Of a stretch of DNA of 64,000 bases, positions 39,019 to 48,648 are shown piece by piece (position 1 is the stretch's first letter; every line of letters begins with the position of its first letter). The notes under the pieces are model-generated. The model made no database searches. It had not been told where the DNA came from and saw only the letters and a list, made by a program, of their open reading frames with translations. The position numbers and the translations under genes are program-made. The DNA comes from Glaciimonas sp. PAMC28666 (lineage in GTDB: Bacteria > Pseudomonadota > Gammaproteobacteria > Burkholderiales > Burkholderiaceae_D): the NCBI RefSeq assembly GCF_016917355.1, contig NZ_CP070304.1:1612001-1676000 (forward strand), read 5' to 3'.

Positions 39019-41001
39019 TTAAGGCAATGCCGATATGGTAAAACCTTTCGGTGCAACGCTTCCCAGGCGCGCCTTCAACGACTGCGGACGCCTCTCAAAC
39101 AGCGCCGCATAATAGGTCGCATTGGACAGCACGTTTTTGACATAGCCTCGGGTTTCATTAAACGGAATCGTCTCCGCAAAAATGGCACCTTCGACGCTTC
39201 CTGGCAAGGTCGAGCGCCATGTGCGTGGTCGCCCCGGTCCGGCGTTATAGGCCGCAGTCGCCATCGGCAACGAACCATCCAAATCGTTGAGTACCATACT
39301 CAAATAATTGGTGCCCAACATAATGTTGATGTCAACGTCGTTTACCTGATCGGCCGTGAAACCGATCACGCCAACTTTCCTGGCGACAAAGCGCGCGGTA
39401 GCGGGCATCAATTGCATCAAGCCAGATGCGCCAACATGCGAACGTGCCGTTTTAACAAAGCGTGACTCTTGACGTATCACCCCGTACACCCACGCCATAT
39501 CAAGCCCCAGCGCCGTGGTGTTGGCGGTCATGATGTCGCGATGCGGCGAAGGAAAGCGCTGATTGAAATCGACCTCGACTTTAGTCCGATCCGAGGTATT
39601 GACCATCCGGTCCAGGACGTCGCTTTGACGCGCAAATTCTGCCGCAGCCAACAATTGACGGTCTGTCATTTTGCGCAGTTCCCAGTTCCACTCACGCGTG
39701 CCTTCAAACCGCAGCCCCATATCGAAAAAACGGAAAGCGCGCTGGAAGCCGGCATTTTTTTGCATCGGCGCCAGTTCAAGTGGCGTGATCAAAGCTGGCG
39801 ATTCGGTGATAACAATTTTTTGTCCCAACTCTTCGAGCGACAGTTGCCCGTAAAAGTTGGTTTGATCGGCAATCGACTGAAATAATTTTTGTGCCTGTTC
39901 GTTGCGTCCGTCTGCCATTAACGAGCGACCTAACCAATAAACCCACGTAGGGTCGTCGCGCAATGGTTGCGGCATCGCTTCGATACTTGTTCTGACCAAT
40001 TTCCAGTCCCCGGCCCGCAGTGCCGAACGGACGCTCCATTGATAACCATCTTGCGAAAGTGGTGCGCCCTGCGCCGCCCGCCAGTAATCCACGGCTTGCG
40101 GATCAAGCTTCAATGCCGCAGGTAAGGCAATTTGCGCCCAGCCTAACGAGCGCTCAGACGCCTTTAACTGATCGGCAGAAGCAGTTAATGCCGCGGCCGC
40201 TTGCGATGGATCATTTTTAGCCACCCGACCCAGCGCAATGATAAATAACTCGTGACTCACGCGATCGGCACCCGGCCCGCGTGCCAGGACCAACGAGGAT
40301 CGATCAATTGCCTGCGCTATTTGCGCGTCAGTCGCATCCATGAATGGTGCCATGCGACGCGCGACGCCGCCATAACCGGATTCAATCGCCTGACGTACCT
40401 GAAACCACACATCGGCCTGGGAAAATTGGCCGTTTTGGGCCAGCGTACCAATCAAATCCGTACAGCCCGCTCCGAAATCCTTTGGTGTGGTCAGTAACGC
40501 GCGCGCATCATCGGCGACATTGACGCCTTTTAACGCTTTCGATGTCAGGGCGTAACATTTAAGTTGCGTATCATCGTCCAGCGCAAATAAGGGATATTGC
40601 TGATCGAACGTGTTCCAGATTCCGGCCTTGCCGAGTTCGAGCAACCAGTCGTTACGCAGACGATCCGCAATGGCGGTGCCGTCATATCGCGCCAGATATT
40701 CACGAATTTCAGGTTCCGGCGCAACCAAATCCTTGATGCGCGGTTTCAGGCGGTAATAGTCAACATACGAAGGGATGTCATAATTGCTTAACACCGACGC
40801 TAAAACTTCCACTTTGTCGGTCTTGTTAGCGCGCGACGCGTCACGCAGTGCCAGAAAAGTTGCGTCCTGATCGCCAACATTACCTTGGATGACGGCGGCG
40901 TCCGTTTGTGCAATGACAGCGGGGGTGACAGCGAAAGACAGCGCTCCAGCCGAAAACAAAAGGCCGACCATCCATTTTGTTGCAAATTTTGCTCTATACA
41001 T
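39019..41001 (-). CDS. slt: Soluble lytic murein transglycosylase
   Basis: A 660-residue periplasmic enzyme that cleaves peptidoglycan to 1,6-anhydromuropeptides. A signal peptide comes first (WMVGLLFSAGALSFAVTPAVIAQ), then a long superhelical alpha-domain, then the SLT catalytic domain with the essential Glu in VIRQESRF, GLMQLMPATA and MATAAYNAGPGR. Length fits Slt70. It is divergent from the cyclo-ligase gene with only 30 bases between the starts. AAGG almost touches the chosen ATG, so the start could be a few codons downstream. Confidence 0.9.
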   Translation of the reverse strand: MYRAKFATKWMVGLLFSAGALSFAVTPAVIAQTDAAVIQGNVGDQDATFLALRDASRANKTDKVEVLASVLSNYDIPSYVDYYRLKPRIKDLVAPEPEIREYLARYDGTAIADRLRNDWLLELGKAGIWNTFDQQYPLFALDDDTQLKCYALTSKALKGVNVADDARALLTTPKDFGAGCTDLIGTLAQNGQFSQADVWFQVRQAIESGYGGVARRMAPFMDATDAQIAQAIDRSSLVLARGPGADRVSHELFIIALGRVAKNDPSQAAAALTASADQLKASERSLGWAQIALPAALKLDPQAVDYWRAAQGAPLSQDGYQWSVRSALRAGDWKLVRTSIEAMPQPLRDDPTWVYWLGRSLMADGRNEQAQKLFQSIADQTNFYGQLSLEELGQKIVITESPALITPLELAPMQKNAGFQRAFRFFDMGLRFEGTREWNWELRKMTDRQLLAAAEFARQSDVLDRMVNTSDRTKVEVDFNQRFPSPHRDIMTANTTALGLDMAWVYGVIRQESRFVKTARSHVGASGLMQLMPATARFVARKVGVIGFTADQVNDVDINIMLGTNYLSMVLNDLDGSLPMATAAYNAGPGRPRTWRSTLPGSVEGAIFAETIPFNETRGYVKNVLSNATYYAALFERRPQSLKARLGSVAPKGFTISALP

Positions 41002-41031
41002 ACCTTAACAACCCTCAATCTGCGAGTACCA

Positions 41032-41673
41032 ATGACCAGCCCAAGCATAGCATGTGATACACCGGATTCGGGACCCGAAAACGGACCAGATAAGGCACTT
41101 TTACGGATCGCGTTGCTAACGGCACGAAAGCGTATTCCTGACGATCAACGGCGCGCGTTCGATACTGCAATTGGCGCCCAGGTGCTGGACTGGGCAACCA
41201 GCATGTCAGGCGGCAATGCTGGGGGTAAGTCGGACTTCCCGGATGTGCTGGGTGTGCCAGGTGTGCTGGGTGTGTATTGGCCGATCCGTGGCGAGCCTGA
41301 TTTACACGCCACCTATGCTGCGCTGATTGCGCGCGGGGTGCGGTTGGCGCTGCCTGTTGTTATCGGTGCAGAGGAACCGCTGCAGTTTGTACGCTGGACG
41401 CCCGGCGAAGCCATGATTAAAGACAGCTTCGGCGTACCCTTCCCGGCCAGCGGCGACATCGTCAGTCCGCAAGCTCTCCTAATTCCCTGCGTCGGCTTTA
41501 CCCGCGCACGACTGCGGCTAGGTTATGGAGGCGGCTTCTATGATCGCACGCTGGCAGTGAACCCCCGGCCAACCACGATTGGTATCAGTTACGCGGAAGC
41601 CCTGGTAGAGTTTGATAGCGGCATGCATGATATTGCGCTGGACCAGATTTTTACTGAAAGCGGTTGCTTTTAA
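41032..41673 (+). CDS. 5-formyltetrahydrofolate cyclo-ligase
   Basis: A 213-residue enzyme converting 5-formyl-THF to 5,10-methenyl-THF with ATP. The family motif around YWPIRGEPDL and the glycine-rich LRLGYGGGFYDRTLA loop near the C-terminus are clear. The frame is open further upstream, but that part overlaps slt; the ATG at 41032 gives family length. A small extra Gly/Val-rich stretch (GVLGVPGVLGV) appears near residue 72, with short codon-scale repeats. It is convergent with metF, another one-carbon gene. Confidence 0.85.
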   Translation: MTSPSIACDTPDSGPENGPDKALLRIALLTARKRIPDDQRRAFDTAIGAQVLDWATSMSGGNAGGKSDFPDVLGVPGVLGVYWPIRGEPDLHATYAALIARGVRLALPVVIGAEEPLQFVRWTPGEAMIKDSFGVPFPASGDIVSPQALLIPCVGFTRARLRLGYGGGFYDRTLAVNPRPTTIGISYAEALVEFDSGMHDIALDQIFTESGCF

Positions 41674-41715
41674 GAAGCGGTAATAAATGTGAATGACTTA
41701 TTTCGGCACACCGAT

Positions 41716-41740
41716 GCTGCGCAGTATTGCGCTGCGCAGC
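41716..41740. other. Inverted repeat between the converging cyclo-ligase and metF genes
   Basis: GCTGCGCAG and CTGCGCAGC form a 9-bp perfect stem with a 7-base loop. No T run follows on either strand at once, so it may be a weak bidirectional terminator or a 3' end stabiliser. Confidence 0.5.
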
Positions 41741-41756
41741 CAGGTCTCACAAAAAT

Positions 41757-42596
41757 TTATTTCAAGCGATGCCAGATGGCGGTTGTTGCTGCGGCGTTAT
41801 TCAGCGTGTAAAAATGCAAACCGGGCGCGCCGCCGGCGAGCAGCCGTTCACAAAGTTGCGTAACCACGTCGAGACCAAACGCGCGTATTGACTCGGCATC
41901 ATCACCGTAAGCGGCGAGTTTCAGACGAATCCAGCGCGGGATCTCGGTCCCGCACATGTCAGAGAAACGCATTAGCTGGGAATAGTTGGTGATCGGCATG
42001 ATCCCGGCGATAACGGGCACAGTCGCCCCCAGTTTTTGCGCTTCCTCCACGAAACGGAAATACGCATCCGTGTTGTAAAAATACTGCGTAATGGCACCGT
42101 TTGCACCGGCTTTCACCTTGGCGGCAAACCGTTGCACGTCATCTTGCGGCGATTTTGCCTGCGGATGCATTTCAGGGTAAGCAGCCACCTCAATATGAAA
42201 CCAATCCCCGGTTTCAGTCCGAATGAACTCCACCAGTTCATTGGCGTAACGAAATTCGCTTGAGGAAAAATCCACGCCGCCGTAACCGCTTGGGGCATCG
42301 CCTCGCAAGGCAACCAAACGCTTGATCCCATTTTCCTTGTACTGCGTCAGAATCGCTCGCAATGATTCGCGCGAGCTGCCGAGGCAGGAAATATGCGGAG
42401 CGGCATCATGGCCTTCATTACGAATCTCCAGGACGGTATCGAGGGTCCCTTTTTGAGTAGAGCCGCCAGCGCCAAATGTGACCGAAAAATATTTCGGTTG
42501 CAGTTCAGCCAGCCTGGCGCGCGTTACGCGCAGTTTCTCCGCGCCTTCGGGCGTCTTCGGAGGGAAAAACTCAATGCTGAAATTGTGGGAAGACAT
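41757..42596 (-). CDS. metF: 5,10-methylenetetrahydrofolate reductase
   Basis: A 279-residue flavoprotein making 5-methyl-THF for methionine synthesis. Motifs include SIEFFPPKTPEGAEKL at the start, SVTFGAGGSTQ, the ALRGD segment, FYNTDAYFRF and GIMPITNYSQLMRF. It is the last gene of ahcY - holin-like gene - metF on the minus strand; its ATG directly follows the upstream stop. That links methyl-THF supply with SAH recycling under the SAH riboswitch at 44626. Length is normal. Confidence 0.95.
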   Translation of the reverse strand: MSSHNFSIEFFPPKTPEGAEKLRVTRARLAELQPKYFSVTFGAGGSTQKGTLDTVLEIRNEGHDAAPHISCLGSSRESLRAILTQYKENGIKRLVALRGDAPSGYGGVDFSSSEFRYANELVEFIRTETGDWFHIEVAAYPEMHPQAKSPQDDVQRFAAKVKAGANGAITQYFYNTDAYFRFVEEAQKLGATVPVIAGIMPITNYSQLMRFSDMCGTEIPRWIRLKLAAYGDDAESIRAFGLDVVTQLCERLLAGGAPGLHFYTLNNAAATTAIWHRLK

Positions 42597-42941
42597 TTAA
42601 TTTTTTTTCAGTAACAAAGTGGACAAAGCCCACGAAACGATGCTGTACAAAATGGCACCGCCAACCGCCGCCCAGAAACTGGCCACGTGAAAGCCGCCCA
42701 CCAACTGCGCCACCATCCAAAACATCAATCCATTGATAACAAAAATAAACAAACCTAATGTCACGACCGTCGCGGGCAAAGTCAATACCAGCAGAATCGG
42801 ACGGATCAGGGTATTCACGAAACCGAGGATCAGGGCGGCTATCAACGCCGCGCCAAAACTATCAACCGATACGGAATGCATCAAATATGGCACCGCTAGC
42901 AAAGCCAGCGCATTAATTAACCACGACACCAATAAACGCAT
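42597..42941 (-). CDS. Small membrane protein of the phage-holin-4-like family
   Basis: A 114-residue protein with about four membrane segments (LLVSWLINALALLAVPYL, FGAALIAALILGFVNTLI, LFIFVINGLMFWMVAQL, FWAAVGGAILYSIVSWAL). It matches the family named after a phage holin (PF04020) but is a common chromosomal gene with no phage genes around it. In Burkholderiales it regularly sits between ahcY and metF. Function unknown; the name does not imply lysis here. Confidence 0.8.
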   Translation of the reverse strand: MRLLVSWLINALALLAVPYLMHSVSVDSFGAALIAALILGFVNTLIRPILLVLTLPATVVTLGLFIFVINGLMFWMVAQLVGGFHVASFWAAVGGAILYSIVSWALSTLLLKKN

Positions 42942-43164
42942 TCATCTCTCCTGTTTTGTGACGCTAAAACAACTTCTTTGTGCTACCGTATTTTTCATTT
43001 ATCCGGTCGAAAACGCCAAGTGGGCTGAGTTTCAAGATACGAAAAAATCCTCAGCCCTATAACCCTATAGCGACCAACCAAATCTGACTTCTCGCTAAAG
43101 CGTAGAAATCAAGCCGATATGCTGGCCTGATTTGATGTGATTATTTGATGCCATTTTTTTATGC

Positions 43165-44598
43165 TTAATAACGATATTGTTCCGGTTTGTAAGGACCAGT
43201 TTGTTTCACACCGATATACGCCGCTTGCTCTTCTGTTAGCACGCTTAGTTGTGCGTTCAGTTTTTGTAACTGCAACCGTGCAACCTTCTCATCCAGATGT
43301 TTCGGCAGTGTATAAACGCCGACTGGATAAGCCTTCGTATTTACGAACAATTCAATTTGCGCGATGGTTTGATTTGCAAACGAAGAGCTCATAACATACG
43401 ACGGATGACCGGTACCGCAACCCAAATTGACCAGGCGGCCTTCAGCCAACAGAATGATGCGCTTTCCATCTGGAAAAATAACGTGATCAACTTGTGGCTT
43501 GATATTTTCCCAAGTGTATTTCTTCAACGCGGCGACTTCGATCTCGTTGTCGAAATGGCCGATATTGCAAACAATTGCCTGATCCTTCATCTTTGCCATA
43601 TGGTCATGCGTGATGACGTGATAATTGCCGGTACAGGTGACAAAAATGTCGCCATGTTCCGCCGCATAATCCATCGTCACAACACGATAACCTTCCATTG
43701 CCGCCTGGAGCGCGCAAATTGGGTCGATTTCTGTAACCCAAACTTGTGCAGACAAAGCACGCATTGCTTGCGCCGACCCTTTACCGACATCGCCATAACC
43801 GGCGATAACCGCAACTTTACCGGCAATCATCACGTCGGTCGCACGCTTGATGCCATCCACCAGCGATTCACGGCAGCCATACAAATTATCGAACTTCGAC
43901 TTGGTGACTGAATCATTCACATTGATTGCAGGGAAAGCCAATTTGCCTTCTTTATGCATCTGATACAAGCGATGCACCCCTGTTGTGGTTTCTTCGGTAA
44001 CGCCTTTGACTTGTGCCAGACGGGTCGAATACCAGTTCGGCGAAGTCGCCAACTTGTTCTTGATGGCGTTGTACAAGCAAATTTCTTCTTCTGACGTAGG
44101 ATTGTTCAATACCGATGCGTCTTTTTCAGCGCGCGTACCGAGATGCAGCAACAAAGTAGCATCACCGCCATCATCCAGAATCATATTGGCTTGTTCTTCA
44201 CCCGGCCATTCGAAAATGCGATGCGTGAATTCCCAATATTCATCCAGCGATTCGCCTTTAAAAGCAAATACCGGCGTTCCAGCGGCAGCAATTGCAGCGG
44301 CTGCATGATCCTGAGTCGAGTAAATATTGCAAGAAGCCCAACGCACTTTTGCGCCAAGCGCTTCAAGTGTGTGAATGAGCACTGCTGTTTGGATCGTCAT
44401 GTGAATCGAACCGGTGATGCGCGCGCCTTTTAGCGGTTGGGCGGCAGCGAATTCTTGACGAATGGCCATCAGGCCGGGCATTTCGGTCTCAGCGATGCGA
44501 ATTTCTTTATCACCCCAACCAGCCAGGCTGATATCGGCAACAACAAAATCGGAAGATGCAAGAGTAGTAGGGATGGATTTCATTACAACGGCGTTCAT
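43165..44598 (-). CDS. ahcY: Adenosylhomocysteinase
   Basis: A 477-residue NAD-dependent enzyme that hydrolyses S-adenosylhomocysteine to adenosine and homocysteine. Characteristic parts are [26 protein letters not shown], the NAD motif [23 protein letters not shown] and the C-terminal [10 protein letters not shown]. The long insert ([19 protein letters not shown] region) is the form common in Gram-negatives. The start is the ATG at 44598 because AGGAGG lies five bases upstream; a GTG directly before it is too close. Expression should rise with SAH through the upstream riboswitch. Confidence 0.97.
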   Translation of the reverse strand: MNAVVMKSIPTTLASSDFVVADISLAGWGDKEIRIAETEMPGLMAIRQEFAAAQPLKGARITGSIHMTIQTAVLIHTLEALGAKVRWASCNIYSTQDHAAAAIAAAGTPVFAFKGESLDEYWEFTHRIFEWPGEEQANMILDDGGDATLLLHLGTRAEKDASVLNNPTSEEEICLYNAIKNKLATSPNWYSTRLAQVKGVTEETTTGVHRLYQMHKEGKLAFPAINVNDSVTKSKFDNLYGCRESLVDGIKRATDVMIAGKVAVIAGYGDVGKGSAQAMRALSAQVWVTEIDPICALQAAMEGYRVVTMDYAAEHGDIFVTCTGNYHVITHDHMAKMKDQAIVCNIGHFDNEIEVAALKKYTWENIKPQVDHVIFPDGKRIILLAEGRLVNLGCGTGHPSYVMSSSFANQTIAQIELFVNTKAYPVGVYTLPKHLDEKVARLQLQKLNAQLSVLTEEQAAYIGVKQTGPYKPEQYRY

Positions 44599-44625
44599 CA
44601 CGCCCTCCTTTCGTTAGAAAAAAAG

Positions 44626-44699
44626 TAACGTGAGCGCGGTTGCATGAAAAAACGTTACCAAGCCTGGCAAACTCTACGGTTTGTCGCAACGCTCCTTGG
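44626..44699 (-). promoter_or_regulatory. S-adenosylhomocysteine (SAH) riboswitch
   Basis: On the minus strand the leader reads CCAAGGAGCGTTGCGAC, then GTTTGCCAGGCTTGG, then GCAACCGCGCTCACGTTA. This reproduces the SAH riboswitch core: the CCAAG/CTTGG helix, the conserved GGAGCGnTGC and GCCAGGCT blocks, and the GCGCTCACGTT element that pairs with GAGCG. It ends about 28 bases before the ahcY ATG, so switching probably works by freeing the AGGAGG ribosome-binding site. Known examples turn expression on when SAH accumulates. Confidence 0.88.
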
Positions 44700-44847
44700 C
44701 ACGAAGTTGGTATTCTAATTCAAATTCAAATTGCTTTCATGGCTTTGCTGCTCGATCCCCTCAAAACTGCAAATATAGACTTTGTTGCCACCTTTTTTGA
44801 CAGGATACCAAAAGTTCAGCACTGAAAAATGTACAGACAAGTCCTCA

Positions 44848-45927
44848 TCAAACCCAACCCATTTCGTACAGTTCGCTTTTTATGTAGGCATAAAAAACCG
44901 GCGCTGCGACTAATCCCGGCAGACCAAAGGCAGCCTCTGCCAGCGCCATCATCAGCAATAACTCCCAGCTCCGCGCATTGATTTGCGAACCGACAATGCG
45001 GGCGTTTAAAAAATACTCAAGCTTGTGAATCACGATCAAAAAGATCAATGCCGACAATGCCACGTATAAAGAAACCGACAACGCCACGATAACGATGAGA
45101 GAATTGGAAATCAAATTGCCAATAACGGGCAGTAATCCGGCCAGAAAGGTGACCACGATCATTGTCTTTGTTAGTGGCAAATGGACATCCGCCAAGCGTA
45201 GTATCACCTGCAAAAATATGGCGGTCAGCACCGTATTGAGCAATGAAATTTTGATCTGGGCGAACACCACGCGCCGAAAAGCCTCCGCCAGCAAGCGCGC
45301 ACGGCCCAGCAACTCGGAAGCCAACGGCTGCAGTATGGGCAGAGGATGCTCGGCGGTCATCGCAACCATCGCTCCCAATACCATGCCAACCAACACGTGA
45401 ATGAATACCTGTATGGCTTCTCTACCCGCCAGCTTGAGTTCGCCGCTATGGGACTCAATCATTTCTGTCACCATCTGCCGGGTTCCAACGATATCGTCCG
45501 GCAAAAATCGCTGTAGCGCTGCCGGCATCTGGGTGCGGGCTTGATCAATGACGTCCATCAGTTTCGTCTGAATCACCATCATGCGGTCAGGGCCGCCGTG
45601 AAAGAACGCGATCAAACCCAGAATAATGCCGGTAAGGACACCGATGATGACAGTTGACAAAATAACAACGGCGATCAAGTGCGAGCGCTCACTGGTAAGT
45701 CGGCGTTCAATCAGCGGCGTCAGAGAGCGCACCAATTGATACACCAGCAATCCTGCCAGCAGCGCTGTCAACAAATGTAACGTGAGGACAAGCATCAAAA
45801 CCGCAATGGCGATCAACCACGCAGCGATTCGAAAAGACGACACCGTGTTATTTACTAGACGCCGTCTGGGCGGCGGCATCAAAGCAGCTTGCGTCTCGGT
45901 GACGGGAGAAGGAGGAGTTGCGGCCAT
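44848..45927 (-). CDS. AI-2E/PerM family transporter
   Basis: About 359 residues with seven to eight membrane segments in the PF01594 arrangement: paired N-terminal helices, a hydrophilic middle (residues about 100-180) and the C-terminal block LLPVIGNLISN, HKLEYFLNARIVGSQINARSWELLL. Members export autoinducer-2 or other small solutes, but most are of unknown substrate. The frame opens at 46014; I prefer the Met at 45927 (MAATPPSP) since the extra residues do not resemble the family. No strong Shine-Dalgarno supports either. Confidence 0.75.
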   Translation of the reverse strand: MAATPPSPVTETQAALMPPPRRRLVNNTVSSFRIAAWLIAIAVLMLVLTLHLLTALLAGLLVYQLVRSLTPLIERRLTSERSHLIAVVILSTVIIGVLTGIILGLIAFFHGGPDRMMVIQTKLMDVIDQARTQMPAALQRFLPDDIVGTRQMVTEMIESHSGELKLAGREAIQVFIHVLVGMVLGAMVAMTAEHPLPILQPLASELLGRARLLAEAFRRVVFAQIKISLLNTVLTAIFLQVILRLADVHLPLTKTMIVVTFLAGLLPVIGNLISNSLIVIVALSVSLYVALSALIFLIVIHKLEYFLNARIVGSQINARSWELLLMMALAEAAFGLPGLVAAPVFYAYIKSELYEMGWV

Positions 45928-46156
45928 AATAGGTAAAGCCCAATAGCACAAAGGACACAATAAAATTTGCACGGCAAAGCGGCCGGTTCTGCTGGATGCT
46001 TTCTGCCACATCAATTTGGTGGATCAAATATCGCGCCAATCTTGCTTAAGAAGCAATTCAGTGTATCAACTAGTTGTGGTTCGGCAAAGCATCATTTAGT
46101 TAGCATTTTGCGCCTGTTCGAAGACGATGGGACAGACTAACTCTACAAATAAACCA

Positions 46157-46209
46157 ACGCGAGAGGAAAGCTCCGGCATCACAGATTGCCGAAAGGTCTC
46201 TTCTCGCGT
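46157..46209. other. Structured element between metK and the PerM-type gene
   Basis: ACGCGAGA pairs with TCTCGCGT at the outside and CCGGCA with TGCCG(A) inside, giving a two-part hairpin of about 53 bases. The minus strand is moderately T-rich after it. It could be the metK terminator or a small structured RNA. Confidence 0.45.
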
Positions 46210-46256
46210 CGATTTTGCATTAATTCCCGCGCTTGATAACAAGCTCGGTTGCAGTT

Positions 46257-46303
46257 AGTGCATATTGCGGCGGAATAATGGCGCTTCCCCATCACTATGC
46301 ACT
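46257..46303. other. Inverted repeat after metK
   Basis: AGTGCATA and TATGCACT are perfectly complementary over 8 bp and enclose about 31 bases, starting seven bases after the metK stop. It is probably part of the mRNA 3' end. Confidence 0.4.
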
Positions 46304-46309
46304 ACGCCA

Positions 46310-47467
46310 TCACAATGACGCTTTTAAAGCAGCCGCCCTGTCAGTCCGTTCCCAGCTGAATTCCGGCTCTTCGCGACCAAAATGGCCGTATGCAGCGGTT
46401 TTTTCATAAATAGGACGCAACAAGTCCAGCATTTGAACAATACCCTTTGGCCGCAGGTCAAAATGCTCCAATACAAGTTGAGACAATTTTTCATCGCTGA
46501 TCTTGCCAGTGCCAAAGGTCGTGACCATCACCGAAGTCGGTTTAGCAATGCCAATGGCGTACGACACCTGAATCTGGCAACGGGTAGCCAAGCCTGCCGC
46601 AACGATATTTTTGGCAACATAGCGACCAGCGTAAGCAGCGGAACGATCAACCTTCGATGGGTCCTTTCCGGAAAACGCGCCGCCACCATGCGGGGCTGCG
46701 CCGCCGTAGGTGTCGACAATGATTTTGCGCCCGGTCAATCCACAATCACCTTGCGGTCCGCCGATAACGAAACGCCCGGTAGGGTTGATCAGATAACGTG
46801 TGTTTTGCAGCCATTCCTTCGGCACTACCGGCTTGATGATTTCTTCAATAGCCGCCGCTTCAATATCCTTGTGCTGCATTTCCGGTGCATGCTGGGTTGA
46901 CAAGACAATCGTATCGATCGCGACTGGTATACCATTAACGTACTTCAGCGTGACCTGTGACTTAGCATCCGGACGCAGCCAAGGCAATCGTCCATCTCTG
47001 CGCAATTGCGATTGCCGTTCGACGATGCGATGGGCGTAATAAATAGCCGCTGGCATCAATTCCGGGGTTTCGTCGCAAGCGTAACCAAACATCAGGCCTT
47101 GATCGCCCGCGCCCTGATCCAGATCCAATCCCGTGCCTTCATTAACGCCTTGGGCAATATCCGGCGACTGCTTGTCGTAGGCCACCAACACCGCGCAACT
47201 TTTGCAATCGATACCAAAATCGGCATTGTCGTATCCGATGCGTTTGAGGGTCTCGCGTGCCACGTTAATATAATCAACGTTGGCATGCGTTGTGACTTCA
47301 CCGGCCAATACCACCAGACCGGTGTTGACCAAGGTTTCAGCGGCGACGCGCGCAGTAGGATCTTGCGCCAGAATGGCGTCTAAAATAGCATCGGAAATTT
47401 GATCCGCGACTTTATCGGGATGTCCCTCGGAAACGGATTCAGAGGTAAAGAGGTATTCGTGTGTCAT
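46310..47467 (-). CDS. metK: S-adenosylmethionine synthetase
   Basis: A 385-residue enzyme making SAM from methionine and ATP. Signatures are [21 protein letters not shown] at the start, the [12 protein letters not shown] loop, [19 protein letters not shown] and [11 protein letters not shown] at the end. A GGAG-containing ribosome site precedes the ATG. With metF and ahcY in the same 6 kb it completes most of the methyl cycle, though metK itself shows no recognisable riboswitch. Confidence 0.97.
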   Translation of the reverse strand: MTHEYLFTSESVSEGHPDKVADQISDAILDAILAQDPTARVAAETLVNTGLVVLAGEVTTHANVDYINVARETLKRIGYDNADFGIDCKSCAVLVAYDKQSPDIAQGVNEGTGLDLDQGAGDQGLMFGYACDETPELMPAAIYYAHRIVERQSQLRRDGRLPWLRPDAKSQVTLKYVNGIPVAIDTIVLSTQHAPEMQHKDIEAAAIEEIIKPVVPKEWLQNTRYLINPTGRFVIGGPQGDCGLTGRKIIVDTYGGAAPHGGGAFSGKDPSKVDRSAAYAGRYVAKNIVAAGLATRCQIQVSYAIGIAKPTSVMVTTFGTGKISDEKLSQLVLEHFDLRPKGIVQMLDLLRPIYEKTAAYGHFGREEPEFSWERTDRAAALKASL

Positions 47468-47781
47468 AACAGGCTCCTGCCAGAAAGAAATACAGTGGTG
47501 ACCATTGCCGCAGTCCTGCTGTAGAGCCTGCGACGCTTTAGCGAAATTTATATACCGCTTCGCAAGTTGTCTATTAACTCGGCGGGTGAAATCCTGTACT
47601 ACGTGGTGTAGACGGCCACATTCAAATCAATGTAAAAAGCCCCATACTTGCAATATAGCTTGCAACTTACTTGCAACATGAGCAATCGGCGAAATCCGCT
47701 GATCACTGCCTTTGTTTATCCCACGTATGTTATTTTACGCCTTTTACAACTTTTCGGCAAAACGCCGTTTTCTGCCTTCCG
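47468..47781. other. Divergent intergenic region between metK and the first lipid A acyltransferase
   Basis: About 314 bases without a supported gene. It must hold the metK and acyltransferase promoters. The plus-strand frame from 47671 is an upstream extension of the acyltransferase with a cysteine-rich, non-family sequence. I see no known riboswitch in the metK leader. Confidence 0.5.
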
Positions 47782-48648
47782 ATGCTTGTCAAACTATTTC
47801 AACTCTTATCAAAATTGCCGCTATTTGCGCTGCACCTGATCGGTTCCGTAATCGGGTGGCTGGTGTATTTGCTCTCGCCATCCTATCGGCGCAAATTAAA
47901 AGCAAATTTAAGACGTGCCGGCTACCAGGGTCACCTATCCCAGGCGATTCGGGAATCCGGCAAAAGCATGTTTGAACTTCCCTTTATCTGGTGCGCACCC
48001 CCTGACAAGGTATTGCGCACGGCCAGCATCGAAAATTGGGAGCTGGCGCAAGCGGCGCTTGACGCAAAGACCGGCGTCATTTTTTTAACCCCACATTTAG
48101 GCTGCTTTGAGATCATCGCTCAAGCGATTGCCGCCAAAACCTCACTCACTGCTCTGTATCGGCCGCCACGCAAGGCCGCGTTAAAACCTTTAATTGAGGG
48201 CGCGCGCGCGCGTCCTAATTTGCACCTCGCTCCGGCAAATTTAACGGGGGTACGGGCCTTACTCAAGGCACTCAAAAAAGGCCACGCCATCGGTTTGTTA
48301 CCCGATCAAGTCCCGCAAAATGGTGAAGGCGTATGGGCCGATTTTTTTGGCACAGCCGCGTACACGATGACGTTGTCGGCCAAACTACACCAAATGAGCG
48401 GGGCACCAATTATTCTTTCGTATGCTGAACGGCTGCCTTTCGGTCGCGGTTTTGTCATTCGCTTCGTGCCCTTTGAAGAAGAGCTCGGTAACACGCCAGA
48501 ACAGCAGGCGCGGGCTATTAATGCCGCGATGGAAAAGTTGATCGCTCGGTGCCCATCGCAATATATCTGGAGCTATAACCGCTACAAAACGCCACCTGGC
48601 GTCAGCGCGCCAGGCAATGCCAATGCCAACCATCAGGATGCACCATGA
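47782..48648 (+). CDS. LpxL/HtrB-type lipid A late acyltransferase (first of two)
   Basis: A 288-residue inner-membrane enzyme. After one N-terminal hydrophobic stretch, the catalytic HxxxxD-type motif appears as TPHLGCFE, followed by YRPPRKAAL, GLLPDQVP and ADFFG. Such enzymes add a secondary acyl chain to Kdo2-lipid A. The frame opens at a TTG at 47671, but MLVKLFQLL at 47782 matches the family start. Its stop overlaps the start of the second acyltransferase by four bases, so they form a coupled pair. Confidence 0.85.
   Translation: MLVKLFQLLSKLPLFALHLIGSVIGWLVYLLSPSYRRKLKANLRRAGYQGHLSQAIRESGKSMFELPFIWCAPPDKVLRTASIENWELAQAALDAKTGVIFLTPHLGCFEIIAQAIAAKTSLTALYRPPRKAALKPLIEGARARPNLHLAPANLTGVRALLKALKKGHAIGLLPDQVPQNGEGVWADFFGTAAYTMTLSAKLHQMSGAPIILSYAERLPFGRGFVIRFVPFEEELGNTPEQQARAINAAMEKLIARCPSQYIWSYNRYKTPPGVSAPGNANANHQDAP

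Noticed and set aside
42597-42941. Phage remnant suggested by the holin family name
   Set aside because: No other phage gene is nearby, and the protein family is a common chromosomal membrane family.
46157-46209. Glycine-riboswitch-like look (GAGAG and GCCGAAAGG on the plus strand)
   Set aside because: The conserved glycine aptamer core is incomplete, and no plus-strand gene follows.
47671-47781. N-terminal extension of the first lipid A acyltransferase
   Set aside because: It begins at TTG and is cysteine-rich non-family sequence; the ATG at 47782 matches the family start.
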